64,000 nt of DNA from Paramyrothecium sp. XJ0827 (lineage: Eukaryota > Ascomycota > Sordariomycetes > Hypocreales > Stachybotryaceae): assembly GCA_020881915.1 (NCBI GenBank), contig JAJFPB010000004.1:2418001-2482000 (forward strand), read 5' to 3'. The position numbers and the translations under genes were made by a program. Each line of letters opens with the position of its first letter. Positions within the stretch are counted from its first letter, which is position 1. Of this stretch, positions 25,590-37,852 are shown in pieces. The notes under the pieces were generated by a model. That model was not told where the DNA came from. It was given only the letters and a program-made list of their open reading frames with translations, and did not search any database.

Positions 25590-25593
25590 ATGA
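25585..25593 (+). promoter_or_regulatory. Two-codon upstream ORF overlapping the DUF1765 start
   Basis: The sequence ATGCCATGA reads as ATG CCA TGA. The main start codon ATG (25590-25592) sits inside it, out of frame, so the upstream stop and the main start overlap as ATGA. Both ATGs have a purine (G) at -3. Confidence 0.6.
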
Positions 25594-28500
25594 GTGGCCC
25601 TACCATGATCATGGCTCCGGCCGTGGAACCTGCCGCTTCCCATGCTCGCACGCAGCATGCACCCGAACGAAGGCCGTTGGCTATGCGCACACCATCCCAG
25701 TCACCCGAAGATCAGAGTAGCGCTCCCTCGCTCCGTGGTCCGGATTTCGAACTACTCTCGTTCAACAGCGACTTCGAGCTGAACACCTCCTTCACAACTA
25801 GCGCCCCCGGTGCCAGTTCAAAGGAGAACATTCCCACTGCTTCCAGCACCAGGCCCCTTGAGCGCACTCTGTCGCTCACACGACAACGAACGAACTCCTT
25901 GATCGAGCGATCAAGATCATGGTTTCCGAGTCCTAAGTCTGTCAAAGATTCTTCCCCTGACGAACCTCGACGACCATATACCTCATTCGGTGATGCCGGG
26001 CATCGCGATGGCTCGCCCAATCGATCGAGCACGAGGCAAGCAGAGCGGAGCATACGGGGTTCAGACAGTTTTGCGAGCTTCGCGAAGCGGTCATGGATCG
26101 CATCTTCCCGCTCCCCATCACCGAGAGGCAGGTCAGTCTCAGCAGCAGATGCGACTCCTGTCACTGATTGGGTCGAGAGCAACGTTTCAAGCAGAATATT
26201 ACGAGGGCGCAAACGGCCGGAAAGCGCGGTGGATGGCGGTACGACAAAGCAGCAGCCGAGCGAGGCCGCGAAACCGGCACCAAAGGGCCTCACGCGCGCG
26301 AGCAGTTACTTGGCGAAACTCAAGCCATCAAGCGCAATGAGCTTGTCAAAATCGAATAACATTCAAGAGTCGGACAATAGTTGTGCTTCGTCAACTAGCA
26401 GTGTGCCGCCGGCTGGGTCCGTCAGCATCGACACTTGTACATCCCAATCTACCTCGTGTGAGAGCAATACCGCCGCTGTGAGCAAACCCTCCAACGAAAT
26501 GCCGGATCCAGTACGGGATGTTCTATGGTCAAACTTCAAGGCATTGGACATAGATTTAACCAAGTCGACGGCAAAGCAAATGGACCTCCGAATCCAACAA
26601 GTACAATTGCAGCTTTTACCTTTGTTGCGAGGAACGATGAACCATCCATCCAACAGGTATTTGCGCCCGGAAATGGTAGACCTGCGAACGACAATTTTGG
26701 GCAAGTGGTGGCAAGCTATTCTTGATGTGCTAGAGGGTCAGGTTCAGCAGCCTCTTTCGCCCGCCGATCGGTCCCTATTCATGGAAGCCGCGGCCATGAT
26801 CATGATGCGGTCCGAATGGCGGCAGACAACTGGCCGCTTCCAACCCCTAGCGGAACGGTCAACCAACGCCAACAATAGAGCCAGATCCTGGACTGAGTCT
26901 TCGGAATCTTCTGGAAGCTCGGATCAAGTGGCTTTCCTTGCGGACTCTGCTGAGCACAATATACGAACTACATTTATGTCCAATCTGATGAGGCAGGTTA
27001 CCTTCGTTGTGGACAGGATGTCTCTTCGCCACGCCCCTCCGAACGTGGTCAACTTTGCAGGGAAGACGTGTGCTTATGCCTTTTTCTTCGCTCCTGGCGT
27101 CGCCGATATTCTCGTCCGTCTATGGGGTCTGACTCCTCAATTGATACGACGTGTTGCAGACGAATTTGGACTGTCTCGAAAAGCTGCCGGTGAGACGAGT
27201 GAGCTGGCATTATTATTTCCTCCAGGCGTCGAGGGTCTTGCATGGGTCTCTTCGACGGCCATGTGGAATACCTTGAAAAGAGTTCCTCAGATGTCTCTAC
27301 TTGTGGCTCGAGTCCCATGGACTGGACCCTGGGTTTCCCGCTGGAAAGGCCATGATACTGATTTATTTTTCATTTTCTGCAAATACTTTCACATACTCTC
27401 GGAACAATTTGTGCCAAGTACTCTCACTACGGTCCAGAAGGCGGAAACTCCGGGCTTCGTACTCGTCCAAGCTCAGCTACTTTCTATTCTCGACACAACT
27501 ATTCACCGGCAATCAGCCATGGATGGGACCAATGGACTTCCTTTGGTCGATTCTTTATACAACGCAGATGCTGCCGCTATGGCCCTCCCGCTTCCTTCAA
27601 GCAATATGATGAGAGGTATGGCGGAAAATCGACTTCTGGTCTTGCTCAAGGATTTTCTCTCCAATGACTGCGCCGACAACTCTGCGGCATGTCAGACGTT
27701 TGCAGAGGCTCTTGGCTTCATGCTCAAAGCCGCCACCAAGAAGATATCTCAATACGATAGCTCTGCTTGTTTTACACTTTTCGACATGCTTGAGGAGGTG
27801 TTGCCTATCTACAGCAATGTTGGACCTCCTGATAGTCCAATAAGCTACATTGACTGGGATTTCTGGCTCGATGTTTGCAAGCGAATTGCAAGTTCACTAA
27901 ACACAATGTCGGAGATTCGTCTTCTCTCGTTCATCTTCACCATCTGGGATTCAATAACCAAAGACCGCCGCAGGAAGCAGAAGCTGTGTTTGGATTGGCT
28001 CCTTGCGGAGGACACGTTCCACACCTATTTCACGCATTGGTGCCCGATGGTGCGCGCATACTACCATCGTCTCTTGTGTTGGAGGATCTGTCGTGATGAA
28101 GGGGGTGCCGACTTTGGTGATGGGTAAGTCTCCGGTCATCATCCTACCGAGCAAAGGATAAGAGCTAACCGATACAAGGAAAATATTTGTGACTGCCGCC
28201 GCTCGATTAAGAACTGTTTGGGGTCACTACCTTTATCTTAAGGAGGCTGCTGAACAAGCCGGGCAGGCCCCACCTTCTTCCGCTCCCATGCTACCATCGC
28301 CTGGTAAGAAATTTATGATCATTCGCCAGGAGCAGCACTTTGCACTGCCGAGCATGATGCCTGGCTTTGACACATTTGCTCGACTCACTGGCAAGTACGA
28401 GATGAACGAGAATCAGTTCGCCGAGGGGGATATCACGTCGAGGACGGACTCCAAGAAAAGATGGTCGATTTTCGGAAAGGTTCTTTCGATTTCTCATGCC

Positions 28501-29268
28501 GATTCGTCACCCACGCAGGAAAAGCCCCTTTGGGACGACGAGCTTGAGATTGCTCGCCGGGAGACAGCACGCTTGCGACAAACTCCTCCGCCTCCTCCTC
28601 CCAAACCATCAAAGTTTGGCCAGCACTCTGATAAAACGGAATTCGATTCATTAGATTCCCCCACTTTGTTCGACGAGCCGAAATTTGTTTTCAAATTTAC
28701 CCTTGCTTGGCACCAGCAGTCGATGCCAATACGTGATAGAATCCTCACGCGACCCGTCCTTCCTCGCCCAGCTCAAACCAAGGCTCGCCTTCGAACCAGG
28801 AGTAGTAGCCCTAAACCCCCATCCGGTCGCCTTCCAGCACAGACGCGGACAGTTTCTGGCGGCTCAGGCGACGGCTTAGTGAACGAGGCGAAGAATGCCA
28901 GTCCACTCAGTTCACCGATCAGGGAACGGGGGTTGCCTGATGGGCCTCACCACTGCCAAGAGTGCCAGGTTCGACATCACGAACATGATAGTGGGAACTC
29001 GTCAACGTCTGAGGAGGACGCACCCACGTGTGGAAGGACCAAAAAACCTCGAGGCCATGCTGCCGATTTCATGACACGCCCTATCAAGCCCACAGGACTG
29101 TCTGCTAAAAATGCAGTATATGTGGGCAGAGCGTTAGCAGAATGGGGCATCGTTGTTTTTGATTGCGATAACTTCGTCGACCGTCGTCGTGAGGAGGGTA
29201 TCCCCAGCCTCGCCGAGGTTGAGGTACCCTCTCTAAGCTTGGAAGGCTTCAGGAAACTCGCCGGCTGA
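25590..29268 (+). CDS. DUF1765 (UPF0592) family protein (2 exons)
   Basis: Exons 25590-28123 and 28179-29268, joined across a 55 bp GT-AG intron with a GCTAAC branch site, give 1207 aa. The N-terminal ~300 residues are Ser/Pro/Arg-rich and probably disordered (for example LERTLSLTRQRTNSLIERSR). The helical central part starts near PDPVRDVLWSNFKALDIDL and includes LGKWWQAILDVLEGQ, FAPGVADILVRLWGL and HWCPMVRAYYHRLLCWRIC; this is the DUF1765 region. The C-terminal part is again low-complexity before ALAEWGIVVFDCDNFVDRRR. The budding-yeast relative is the HOG-pathway-linked Ahk1/YDL073W family, but orthology and function here are not established. The start codon overlaps a two-codon upstream ORF. 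Confidence 0.82.
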
Positions 29269-29884
29269 GTTTCCGCGGGGCACCCAAGTACAAGTTTCGT
29301 CAGATGGCAGTCCAGCAGCGGATATGACCTAATGCAAGAGTTTTATTATGTTTCTTATTCTCGAACTCCGGGGGGCGTTGCATATCCTTGTACCCACCAA
29401 ACATATACTCAGTTATTGAGTACGTTGTATCGACGGTTTCCTTTCGGATTACACCACGTTGTGCCGAGCTGCGGACTTCGACACGATTTGCGACAGCGAC
29501 AAGAATGGTTTCTTGTGTAGGCTGATTACTCGTGACAGCTTTCATTTTGTTTTGTGGACCTAGGGGCGTTAGGAACTATGCCAAAATTCTCGTTGATCTG
29601 TTCATTTATTGGGGACTCAAACACCTGAGTTGGTGACTCATGGCATTGGCGTCATATAGAATCTTTTTTACTTCGAGTCAAGAGACTCAAATATCACCCC
29701 GAGTTATACTTGGTTTCCAGAATACCGAACTCTTACAATTTGTGTGTGACCTATTATCTGTAACTGTGAGGCAGGAACAACACAAGTCCTTGGTTATGGC
29801 CAAGCTTGCCATCACGTCCAGGCTCTTGGACGAATTCTTGGTGGAGGGTTTCCAGTCTACTATGCAACCAGGGAGGAATGAAAT
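29269..29884. other. Convergent 3' intergenic region
   Basis: 616 bp between the DUF1765 stop and the GFA-domain stop. AT-rich. The short frames at 29300-29545 and 29640-29888 have no family resemblance. No gene supported. Confidence 0.45.
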
Positions 29885-30550
29885 CTAGTTCTGAGGCATC
29901 GCTGCCATCAGCCCCTCCATCCACTCGGTTTGCTTGAGCTTAAGCTTTTCAGCCCTCTCCTTCGTGTCGGGCCTGTACATTGCTTCCCTTTCTGGATAAT
30001 ATTCCTGGAACTGAGGCTTCCCGTCTCCTAAGACAATGAAATCTCTGAGGCTGCGTGTATAAATATGCGCATCTGGTTGCAACTCCCATGGGAGGTCAAG
30101 AGTGCCGACCCGTAGGTAGGTGATGTGCGGGCCCCCATCGACGTAATGGTTCCAGAGTCCCGTCCGGCATTGGGGACACTGCATGAGCACCGACCCGAAA
30201 CCTGAACGCGAGGGCATAAATACCATCTCGAGCTCTGGGCCAGCGGCCTGGGTGTGTTCCTTGGGTTGTGATCTCATGAGGGCCTGGAAAACGGGCATTA
30301 CGCCAGCCGGGATTGCAGTAGGGTTGGACAAGGAGCCGGCAATGGTGGGTTCGCTGGCAGGCAGAAGGGTCACAGCGGAGGACTCGACGATGGCGTTGGT
30401 CGCAAAGGCAGAGCCAGTTTGACGCTGGCAGGCCGTACAATGGCAGCAATGAACCAGGAGCGGGGGCATGGTGAGCTGGTAACGAATGTGGCCGCAAGGA
30501 CAGCCGCCCTGTAATGGGAAGAGGTTGTCCTTTTGAGCGTAGTGTGACAT
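29885..30550 (-). CDS. GFA/CENP-V domain zinc protein
   Basis: A single exon of 221 aa, start ATG at 30550 (MSHYAQKDNLFPLQGGCPCG). It shows the GFA (DUF636, glutathione-dependent formaldehyde-activating enzyme-like) zinc ligands: CxC at Cys17/Cys19, HCCHCTAC with Cys38/Cys41, QTGSAFATN, then CPQC in QCPQCRTGLWNHY. Fungi carry many paralogues of this family and few have a proven substrate, so catalysis of S-hydroxymethylglutathione formation should not be assumed. The C-terminal ~60 residues are charged and helical. It is divergent from the Zn2Cys6 regulator (990 bp between starts). Confidence 0.85.
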   Translation of the reverse strand: MSHYAQKDNLFPLQGGCPCGHIRYQLTMPPLLVHCCHCTACQRQTGSAFATNAIVESSAVTLLPASEPTIAGSLSNPTAIPAGVMPVFQALMRSQPKEHTQAAGPELEMVFMPSRSGFGSVLMQCPQCRTGLWNHYVDGGPHITYLRVGTLDLPWELQPDAHIYTRSLRDFIVLGDGKPQFQEYYPEREAMYRPDTKERAEKLKLKQTEWMEGLMAAMPQN

Positions 30551-31540
30551 AGCGGTTGGGTAGTGATCTAACTGATCTTGGCTGACAAAAAGAGGAAGTC
30601 GAACAGGGACAACACGAATTTAGGATCTCAGCGTGTGTTTGAAACAGAAGGGATATTTAAATACAGAGTCAGGTGTCCTTGTGGCCTGGGGCAACCCTCT
30701 CCTCTCTGTGTAAGAGAAGCCTGAGCGGGGTTGATACCGCTGACCAGTGATATCTTGAGAGGATGCCGAATCAGGCAATTGGCCTATTGGCACGGCATCT
30801 GCTTACTGTCCCGGGCGGCAAACCTCTAATAAATCGCTCACTGACCGCGGTGAATGAATCTATCCTATGTGGAGAAAGAGAGCGTGTTATACGCAGTCTG
30901 CTGTCAGCCAATGTCCCGATATCTGGGCATTCGGGGGCTGACCAAGTTTGTTTTCATTGGGTATGAACCCCGAACCCCCTCACTGGAAGCCATCATCTCA
31001 GGTGACCTGAGTTTCTCAAACTGGCTAGCGGATATGAAAGTATGCATTCCCAAAGAGTAGGCATGCATGTTATGTCTCTTCAAGGCGGGCGCAATGACAG
31101 GCCGCTTGGCGTTGCGAGATGGTGTGCTGTGGTGGCCAAAGTACCAGCGGAGTCGGGAGCGATCTGCTCCACTACTCAGGAATAGACAAATCCCGAATAC
31201 ACGGGTTTTCATGATGGGACTTGTCCTTAATATTGCCAGTGTCAACGGTGATCTTGCAATTTACAACCAATCTGACATTCAACATTACATGCGACATCCA
31301 TTCCCGACCACTTAGAGAGTAAGCAGCTCAATTAGTAAGCGTCGTTGGCGAAATGGCTCGATGAAGCGCGCGGTTCTCAGCCTTACCATCCGCATTCTAA
31401 CCCAGTTGAGTTAATCATTAGCGACATTCGATCGACATCCGACGTGAGGATATCTTGCCTCTTCTACCCATCCTCTGACCTCTTCTGGGCCCAAGCGCTC
31501 ATACGGCTGCTGCGAGAACATTCTTGATCGTCCGCGCAGC
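30551..31540. promoter_or_regulatory. Divergent intergenic region, GFA gene / Zn2Cys6 regulator
   Basis: 990 bp between outward-facing start codons. No coding region is supported. It may hold sites for the adjacent Zn2Cys6 factor, which usually bind CGG/CCG triplets, but no clean palindromic pair was picked out by eye. A tRNA A-box-like string at 31346-31356 has no matching B box. Confidence 0.45.
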
Positions 31541-33214
31541 ATGCCAAACACAGGACGGCCCAGCAAGGACTGCGAGCTTTGCCGCACACGGCGTGTCAAG
31601 GTCCGGCCACCCCTAGATTATCATTATGTCTGTCATCCTGCTTAACAACAATAGTGTGATCTTGCTCGTCCCGCTTGTCAAAGATGCATCAAGTATGGGG
31701 CGGAATGTCCGGGCTATCGAGACCTTCAAGATCTCGTATTCCGACCAACTGGAAATAGAGGCGTCAACAAGCGCAAGCCTGCAAAGAAGCAGACGGGCAA
31801 AGTTGAATCACCAGTGCCGTCAGAGCATGCTTCTTCGCCTTCCTCTTGGTCCCTGGTCGAAGGGACTTTGGCGCCCTTAAATCCGTCTGATACGCTGGTA
31901 GTATCAAATGCGCCATCCCAGCCTGTCCTCAGCCACGGCCTCAACGAGCACTGGACGGCTCATTCCATACCCATCATTCTAAACCTCTACTCGAGTATTG
32001 CGTTCCTTCGTGAGGTCTACAGTGTGAACTACACCGAAGGGCCGCTCCTTTGGGCAGCACATCTTTTCACACGCACCTACGTTACCAATCTACAATATCC
32101 GACTTCCTCGTCAAGGCAAGCTCGAGAGGAGACCCAGCGCGAGATTGGCATCTATCTTGGCAAGACCTTGAGTTCAACCAGTGCTGCGATGAAGTCTCCG
32201 GGTGGTGCTTTACGAGATGACGTTCTGGCAACGGTGTGGATACTTGCTAACTACGAAGTGGGACACCTTGATTACGCCGTTGATGATTGACTAATTGTTG
32301 TGTAGATTCTTGTGGGCTCACTTACGCGCGTCGACATTTCGAGTCCATGGCATCTTCACATAGGCGGCCTGTATAGCTTGTTGAAGTTAAGAGGTCCCAA
32401 GCAACTTGACAGCAATTTGGGTCGTATGGCATTTTGGCCGGCCTTTAATATGATTGTGGGTGGTTCAATCGTGGTCTTTACTTGTTCACCTCAATCTAAC
32501 GCAAGACAGCAAATTCAAGCCATAATCAGCAATGAAGAATGCCCGCCGGAAACTGAAGAATGGCTCGGCATCATACAAAGAACGATGCATGATGACGAGT
32601 ATATTGCCTTCCATGTGTCGACCTTTGTGAATCGCATCGCGCAAGTTCAATCTCGCACCATGCAAATATTACATTCTCGAGATTTTAATGCCGCTGGGCA
32701 ACAGTTTGACGGCCTCATCAATGACATCTCAACTGCCATCCATAATTTAGAGGAGGCTTACCCCTCGGAGCCTGCCGTCCGCGTTCTTGATCACTACATG
32801 CATCTCATGCGTTGCTCCGTCCTCATCAAAGTGCACGGGCTTATACAACTATTGGTGAATTTCCTGACTCATTACCAGGATTGCCCTGTTCCTCTTGAAC
32901 GACTCAAAAGCCAGTGGTTCTCTAGTTTACGCACGATTCGTGTAGTTGCACAGGAGATTCTCGCTACTGTCCCGACGTTCACTGCATTTCTCGCAACGAC
33001 AAACGACATGTCAGCTCTGTTTGACGGCCTCAAAATTATATGGCCTCTGACCGCTGTAAGCACCACAGCTGGAACATTACCGGAGCAAAAGAAGTCGGCA
33101 GCAAACTTCCTAGTTTTGGTTGGGCAAAGAAGTGGTGTCCGGCAAGCATTCAACCAGCAGTATTATGGCCCAGCATTACCTCAGCAGTCCCAAGAGCCCC
33201 TTGGATTTGATTGA
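31541..33214 (+). CDS. Zn2Cys6 fungal transcription factor (3 exons)
   Basis: Exons 31541-31600, 31655-32257 and 32306-33214 give 523 aa; the introns are 54 and 48 bp, both GT-AG. The binuclear zinc cluster is at the N-terminus: Cys11, 14, 21, 28, 31 and 38, split by intron 1 between VK and CD, a frequent position in this class. The following LQDLVFRPTGNRGVNKRKPAKK is basic. The rest matches the general fungal transcription-factor regulatory domain (Fungal_trans_2 type), including WILANYEILVGSLTRVDISSPWHLHIGGL. Nuclear, sequence-specific regulator; the target genes are unknown. It is convergent with the cutinase gene, 459 bp away, which makes that gene a reasonable but untested candidate target. 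Confidence 0.88.
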
Positions 33215-33673
33215 TGGGCGAATAGCAAGTCCGCCTAATCGATGGCATCCATGAATTAATCAACTATACCCCACAACTGCAGACACGTGTCGCTGTCGAC
33301 CATTGACTACGATATATTGTTACTCATGTCAAGGGAGCCCATCGACAATACGAAGCAGAAAGCGGTTTGACACGGGCAGCATGATTTTGGAGTTGAGTAA
33401 ATTCACTGTCTCAACATGATGTTACTTTCATTCCTGCTTGAACCTCCTGTGCGCCACCCATACCCATTGGCGTTGAGATCCTGCTCTACCACAAATCGAC
33501 ACGACGAAGAGGACCGCCGAGACTTGGCGCCCGAAATGAAACAAAATATCCTAAACAAGACCTGAAGATCAAAGAATTGAAACCAATAGAAGCTCTGCTT
33601 CCTAGAGAGTCGTGACTGGCATCTCGGACACCTAGCTCTCGTTCAGGTTACCCACGCCAGAAAATCGGTTGCA
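33215..33673. other. Convergent 3' intergenic region
   Basis: 459 bp between the regulator and cutinase stop codons. No gene or defined element seen. Confidence 0.5.
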
Positions 33674-34392
<719 letters not shown>

Positions 34393-37300
34393 TTTGAGTT
34401 GGTGAAGAAGTAAAGGGATAAGGAGTTGTGTTAATGTCGTATCAAACGACTTTGTGGATGAAGTCAGAGAATGGAAGATCTATCAAAGATCGAAGTGAAT
34501 GTAGAGGCTTTGGGCAAAGAATGGGATGAAGGTTGGATCTTCCGGACAAGCAGGACACGAAGACCAGTTCTTATAAGTCTACACTACCTGGAGTTGTCCT
34601 GCTCGCAGCCTCTCGTCCTTGGTCTAGGCAAAGCCATGTCACCTGTTGTGGTCGGTCTGATCTAACTACCGTGGGATGTTTCCCGAGACCCCGACGAATC
34701 GCATCTCTCATCCGTTCAAAGCAGCACAAGGAATTGCTTCTTTGGGACTTGAGATACTTGCCCCGAGACTTGGGCTGAAAAGCTCATTGGTCAGGCTTCA
34801 TCGCGACTCGCAAGATTGCCTTTTTCGGGTAGCATTAAGGTGTTTTGCGTTAGTGGGTAGCTCGTGTGTCTGAGGCAGGTTAGGCATGGCCTCGTAAGGC
34901 GCGACCTGAACAGGTGAAAAAGGGCCATCCTTGGCGTGCCGAGGCTCGTCGCAACTCCAGGCATTCTGGCTTCGCCTCATTTCGTGTTACGAGCAAGATA
35001 TCATGGCACTTCTGGCGACTCCTTTGCCAGGATTCGGCCTCATCAACCGTGCTTGGCTGCTTCAACGTCAAACAGCCTGCACTTAAAGAACCACTTCTGA
35101 ACACACGATCGGAGGCTAACGGAGGGTCTTGGTAAGAGCCTCGTGCACCCTCAATTTGTGCTAGTAAGGTCACGAGTGAAAGGACAGAGACAAAAGAGAA
35201 TGCAAACGTTTCTTTCGTCTTTCTCTTCTTCTTTTCTCCTTCGATTCATCACATTGTAGAGCCTCTGTGGGACTTGCTAGCAGGAGTAAGGAACCAATGT
35301 AAACCGACGGAAGTCTCCCGGTGATCATCAACGATCTCTGCGCTAAATTAAGCGAAGATGGGTTCCGTGCTTTTGTGTCCCGCCAATCGAACCATTGTTC
35401 CCTGTTTATAGACGCAGAAGAAGCCGATACGGGGTTCCTTGCTTTTTCCTTGTTTGGTAAAAATGCCACGGCGCATATTGAGAAGTCACAATTTTTTATT
35501 GCACGGTGGGTCACTTGGTGTAAGTGAAGCCAACGACTTCACGTGGTGAAACACTGACGAAACGTGCGCGCACAGCTCAACAGCCACCTCGCAGTACTAG
35601 ATACGTTTGCAAAAGAAAGTAATCATGTTAGTGGACTCTGTTACGAGGAAGAAGCAAAGTCTAGATTACAAAACAGTAGACATTGCGACTGGGCGCATAG
35701 AGGCCTCTGCATGAGATGCGCGGGCCTTCGGCAGAGTTTCTCGGGACGACGATGGAGACCGTGAGCCCGAATCCGTGCCTGCCCAGAAACAATTGCTGTC
35801 AAGAGGGGGTAAAGATTTGTCAGTCGAGTCATTTGACAGCCCATAATCTATCCAAGGTTGCTGCAAATAGGCTTGTGATAATCAATCTGGTCATGCTAAT
35901 CAAAGCCAGACACCGGCCCATGCAAGGCAACCACGTGTGAGCGAGGACCAGGACAAAGAGTTGCCGCATTTCCCCTCAAAAAAGGAAACAGCGAAACAAG
36001 TCGCAATCCCAGAAAACCAATGAGCCCTCGTGTTCGGGTTGCAGTGGGACTCGCGATACATCAAGGCGGCTGTGGGCGCTCTGATGGCTTCTCGTCCATA
36101 AAGCGATTACGTTTTGAATGGATCGGATCAATGCCCTACAATAGATCAACCACCATTGTCCAGCCCCAACACAATTTCCAGAAATAGTGCTCCACTGCAG
36201 TGTGGTATGGGCAACGGGGGAAAGGATAATGTTGAGGTGGCCGTTTGAACACGGCAAACATGCCAGTTGCCAGATAGATACAAGACAACAATCATCAACC
36301 AAGTAAAGCCATCGCAACGCCACCACCAAACAATGAGGGACGGTGCAACGATTGCCTATCTAGGTAATACGTGGCTGAGCAAGCCGCGGAGACCTAAGCC
36401 ACGCATCTCGTGTTGTGGCGCTCACTGGAAGGAAACGAAAAGACTGGCAGATTTCTGATCTGATCCCTTTTCAGTAAACAAGTCGCCAAACATGGTGGGG
36501 AACGGTGCCAAGGGTGGAGGCATCTGCTGTTGACACGGCCGAGGCAAAACTCCACGTGAGGACGACACATACTCGAGACAGTGTCATACCCCGTGTTCGG
36601 GCTCTGGGGACCACGGTGTACTAGAGCGAGGCCTAAAATAGACCCTGCCGGGTGTCGGTGGCTTCGTCCATGCCGGCAGTGACAGATAGGCAGTAGAACT
36701 GTACTCTGTACCAATTGAGCTCGGCATACAGAGAAGAACACACGAAGAGCCAGTTGCTTCACAAGCGGTCAGCAGAATACAAGCTGTATTGCTGTGATTG
36801 AAAAGCGGGCCACAGACTACAAAACAGGCCATAGCAGCCTTGGCTAACAAATAAGCTTGAACCCACGGTTGGCTATCAGGGGTACAGTCAGACTCCAGAG
36901 TGCGGATACAGGGTACTGAGTTCCCTGTATTACTGTGCTTCTGCCTTGCTTTAGCAGAATACGCACTGTGTTGTTAATAATCAAAATGCAGCGAGCATAC
37001 AGTCCCCATCGTTCAATTCACACGTAGAATCAAACCAGTCTATAATGTTCCTCTCTTAATAGGATCGCCAGCAGTTGACGTCAACGACGTAACGGCTACC
37101 GCGTGCGCAGCCAACAAACGAGCTCACTAGCAACACAACATCCCTGGCTCGGTCTGGGGTTCTGCCAATCCTAGCAGGCCAGCAGCACACTTCCTCCAAC
37201 CCCCCTGGACCGCGCCCATGGCTCCGCAGCCTCTTATCGACGGCCAATTCAAGCATACGGAGTTTCTTTCCAGGCGAGGCCAAGGTGAGGTCATGCCGCC

Positions 37301-37852
37301 ACACCTCCGGGCCCAATCATGGGGAGTGCGCGCTGTCGCCAGCTCGTTGGATCCGGCAAGGAGCTGCGCTGAACCAGAATTGCAGCGAGCACGGCAGCTC
37401 AGAGTCCCGAGGGCAATGCCGCATCGATGATGTATGTACGCCAGCGCACGCCCAGACAGCCTGCCCAGGGCTTGTAGCAGATTCTCGCCTGTAGCCACGG
37501 ACAGTGCCCGTTCGCCCGTGATGAGCCCTCATGAATAAGGTCAATTGCGATCTACGCTCGTTTCCTGGCTTTATCTTCTTGCGCCTGTCCCGTCGCTGGC
37601 TTCCACTATTCCACCAACGTTTCCGGAACACCTTTGTAAAGGAAATCATTATCAGAGGATTGCGCTTCGGCAACGTCGACAGCCGGCGCCCCGCGTCCCA
37701 CTACACCATCATTTGTCTCTGCCCTGCAGGTAATGGTTCATACACCCTTCCTTGGCAGGTTGCAGGGTGGCAATACGCTGGCAGACTCGCGCTACTGAAA
37801 GGACGACCGCCCTCCCATCACTTTTGTTTACTCCTCTCTTCTCTCGGGAAAA
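34393..37852. other. 3.5 kb gene-poor divergent region
   Basis: Between the outward-facing cutinase and kelch-protein genes. No frame longer than about 125 aa, none recognisable, and no exon chain I can support. The right part, 37560-37852, has pyrimidine-rich strings typical of a leader for the kelch gene. No tRNA, terminal repeats or coding remnants of transposons were recognised by eye. Confidence 0.4.

Noticed and set aside
31341..31420. tRNA-like segment with an A-box match (TGGCGAAATGG)
   Set aside because: No GGTTCRANNCC B box at the right distance and no convincing acceptor-stem pairing.
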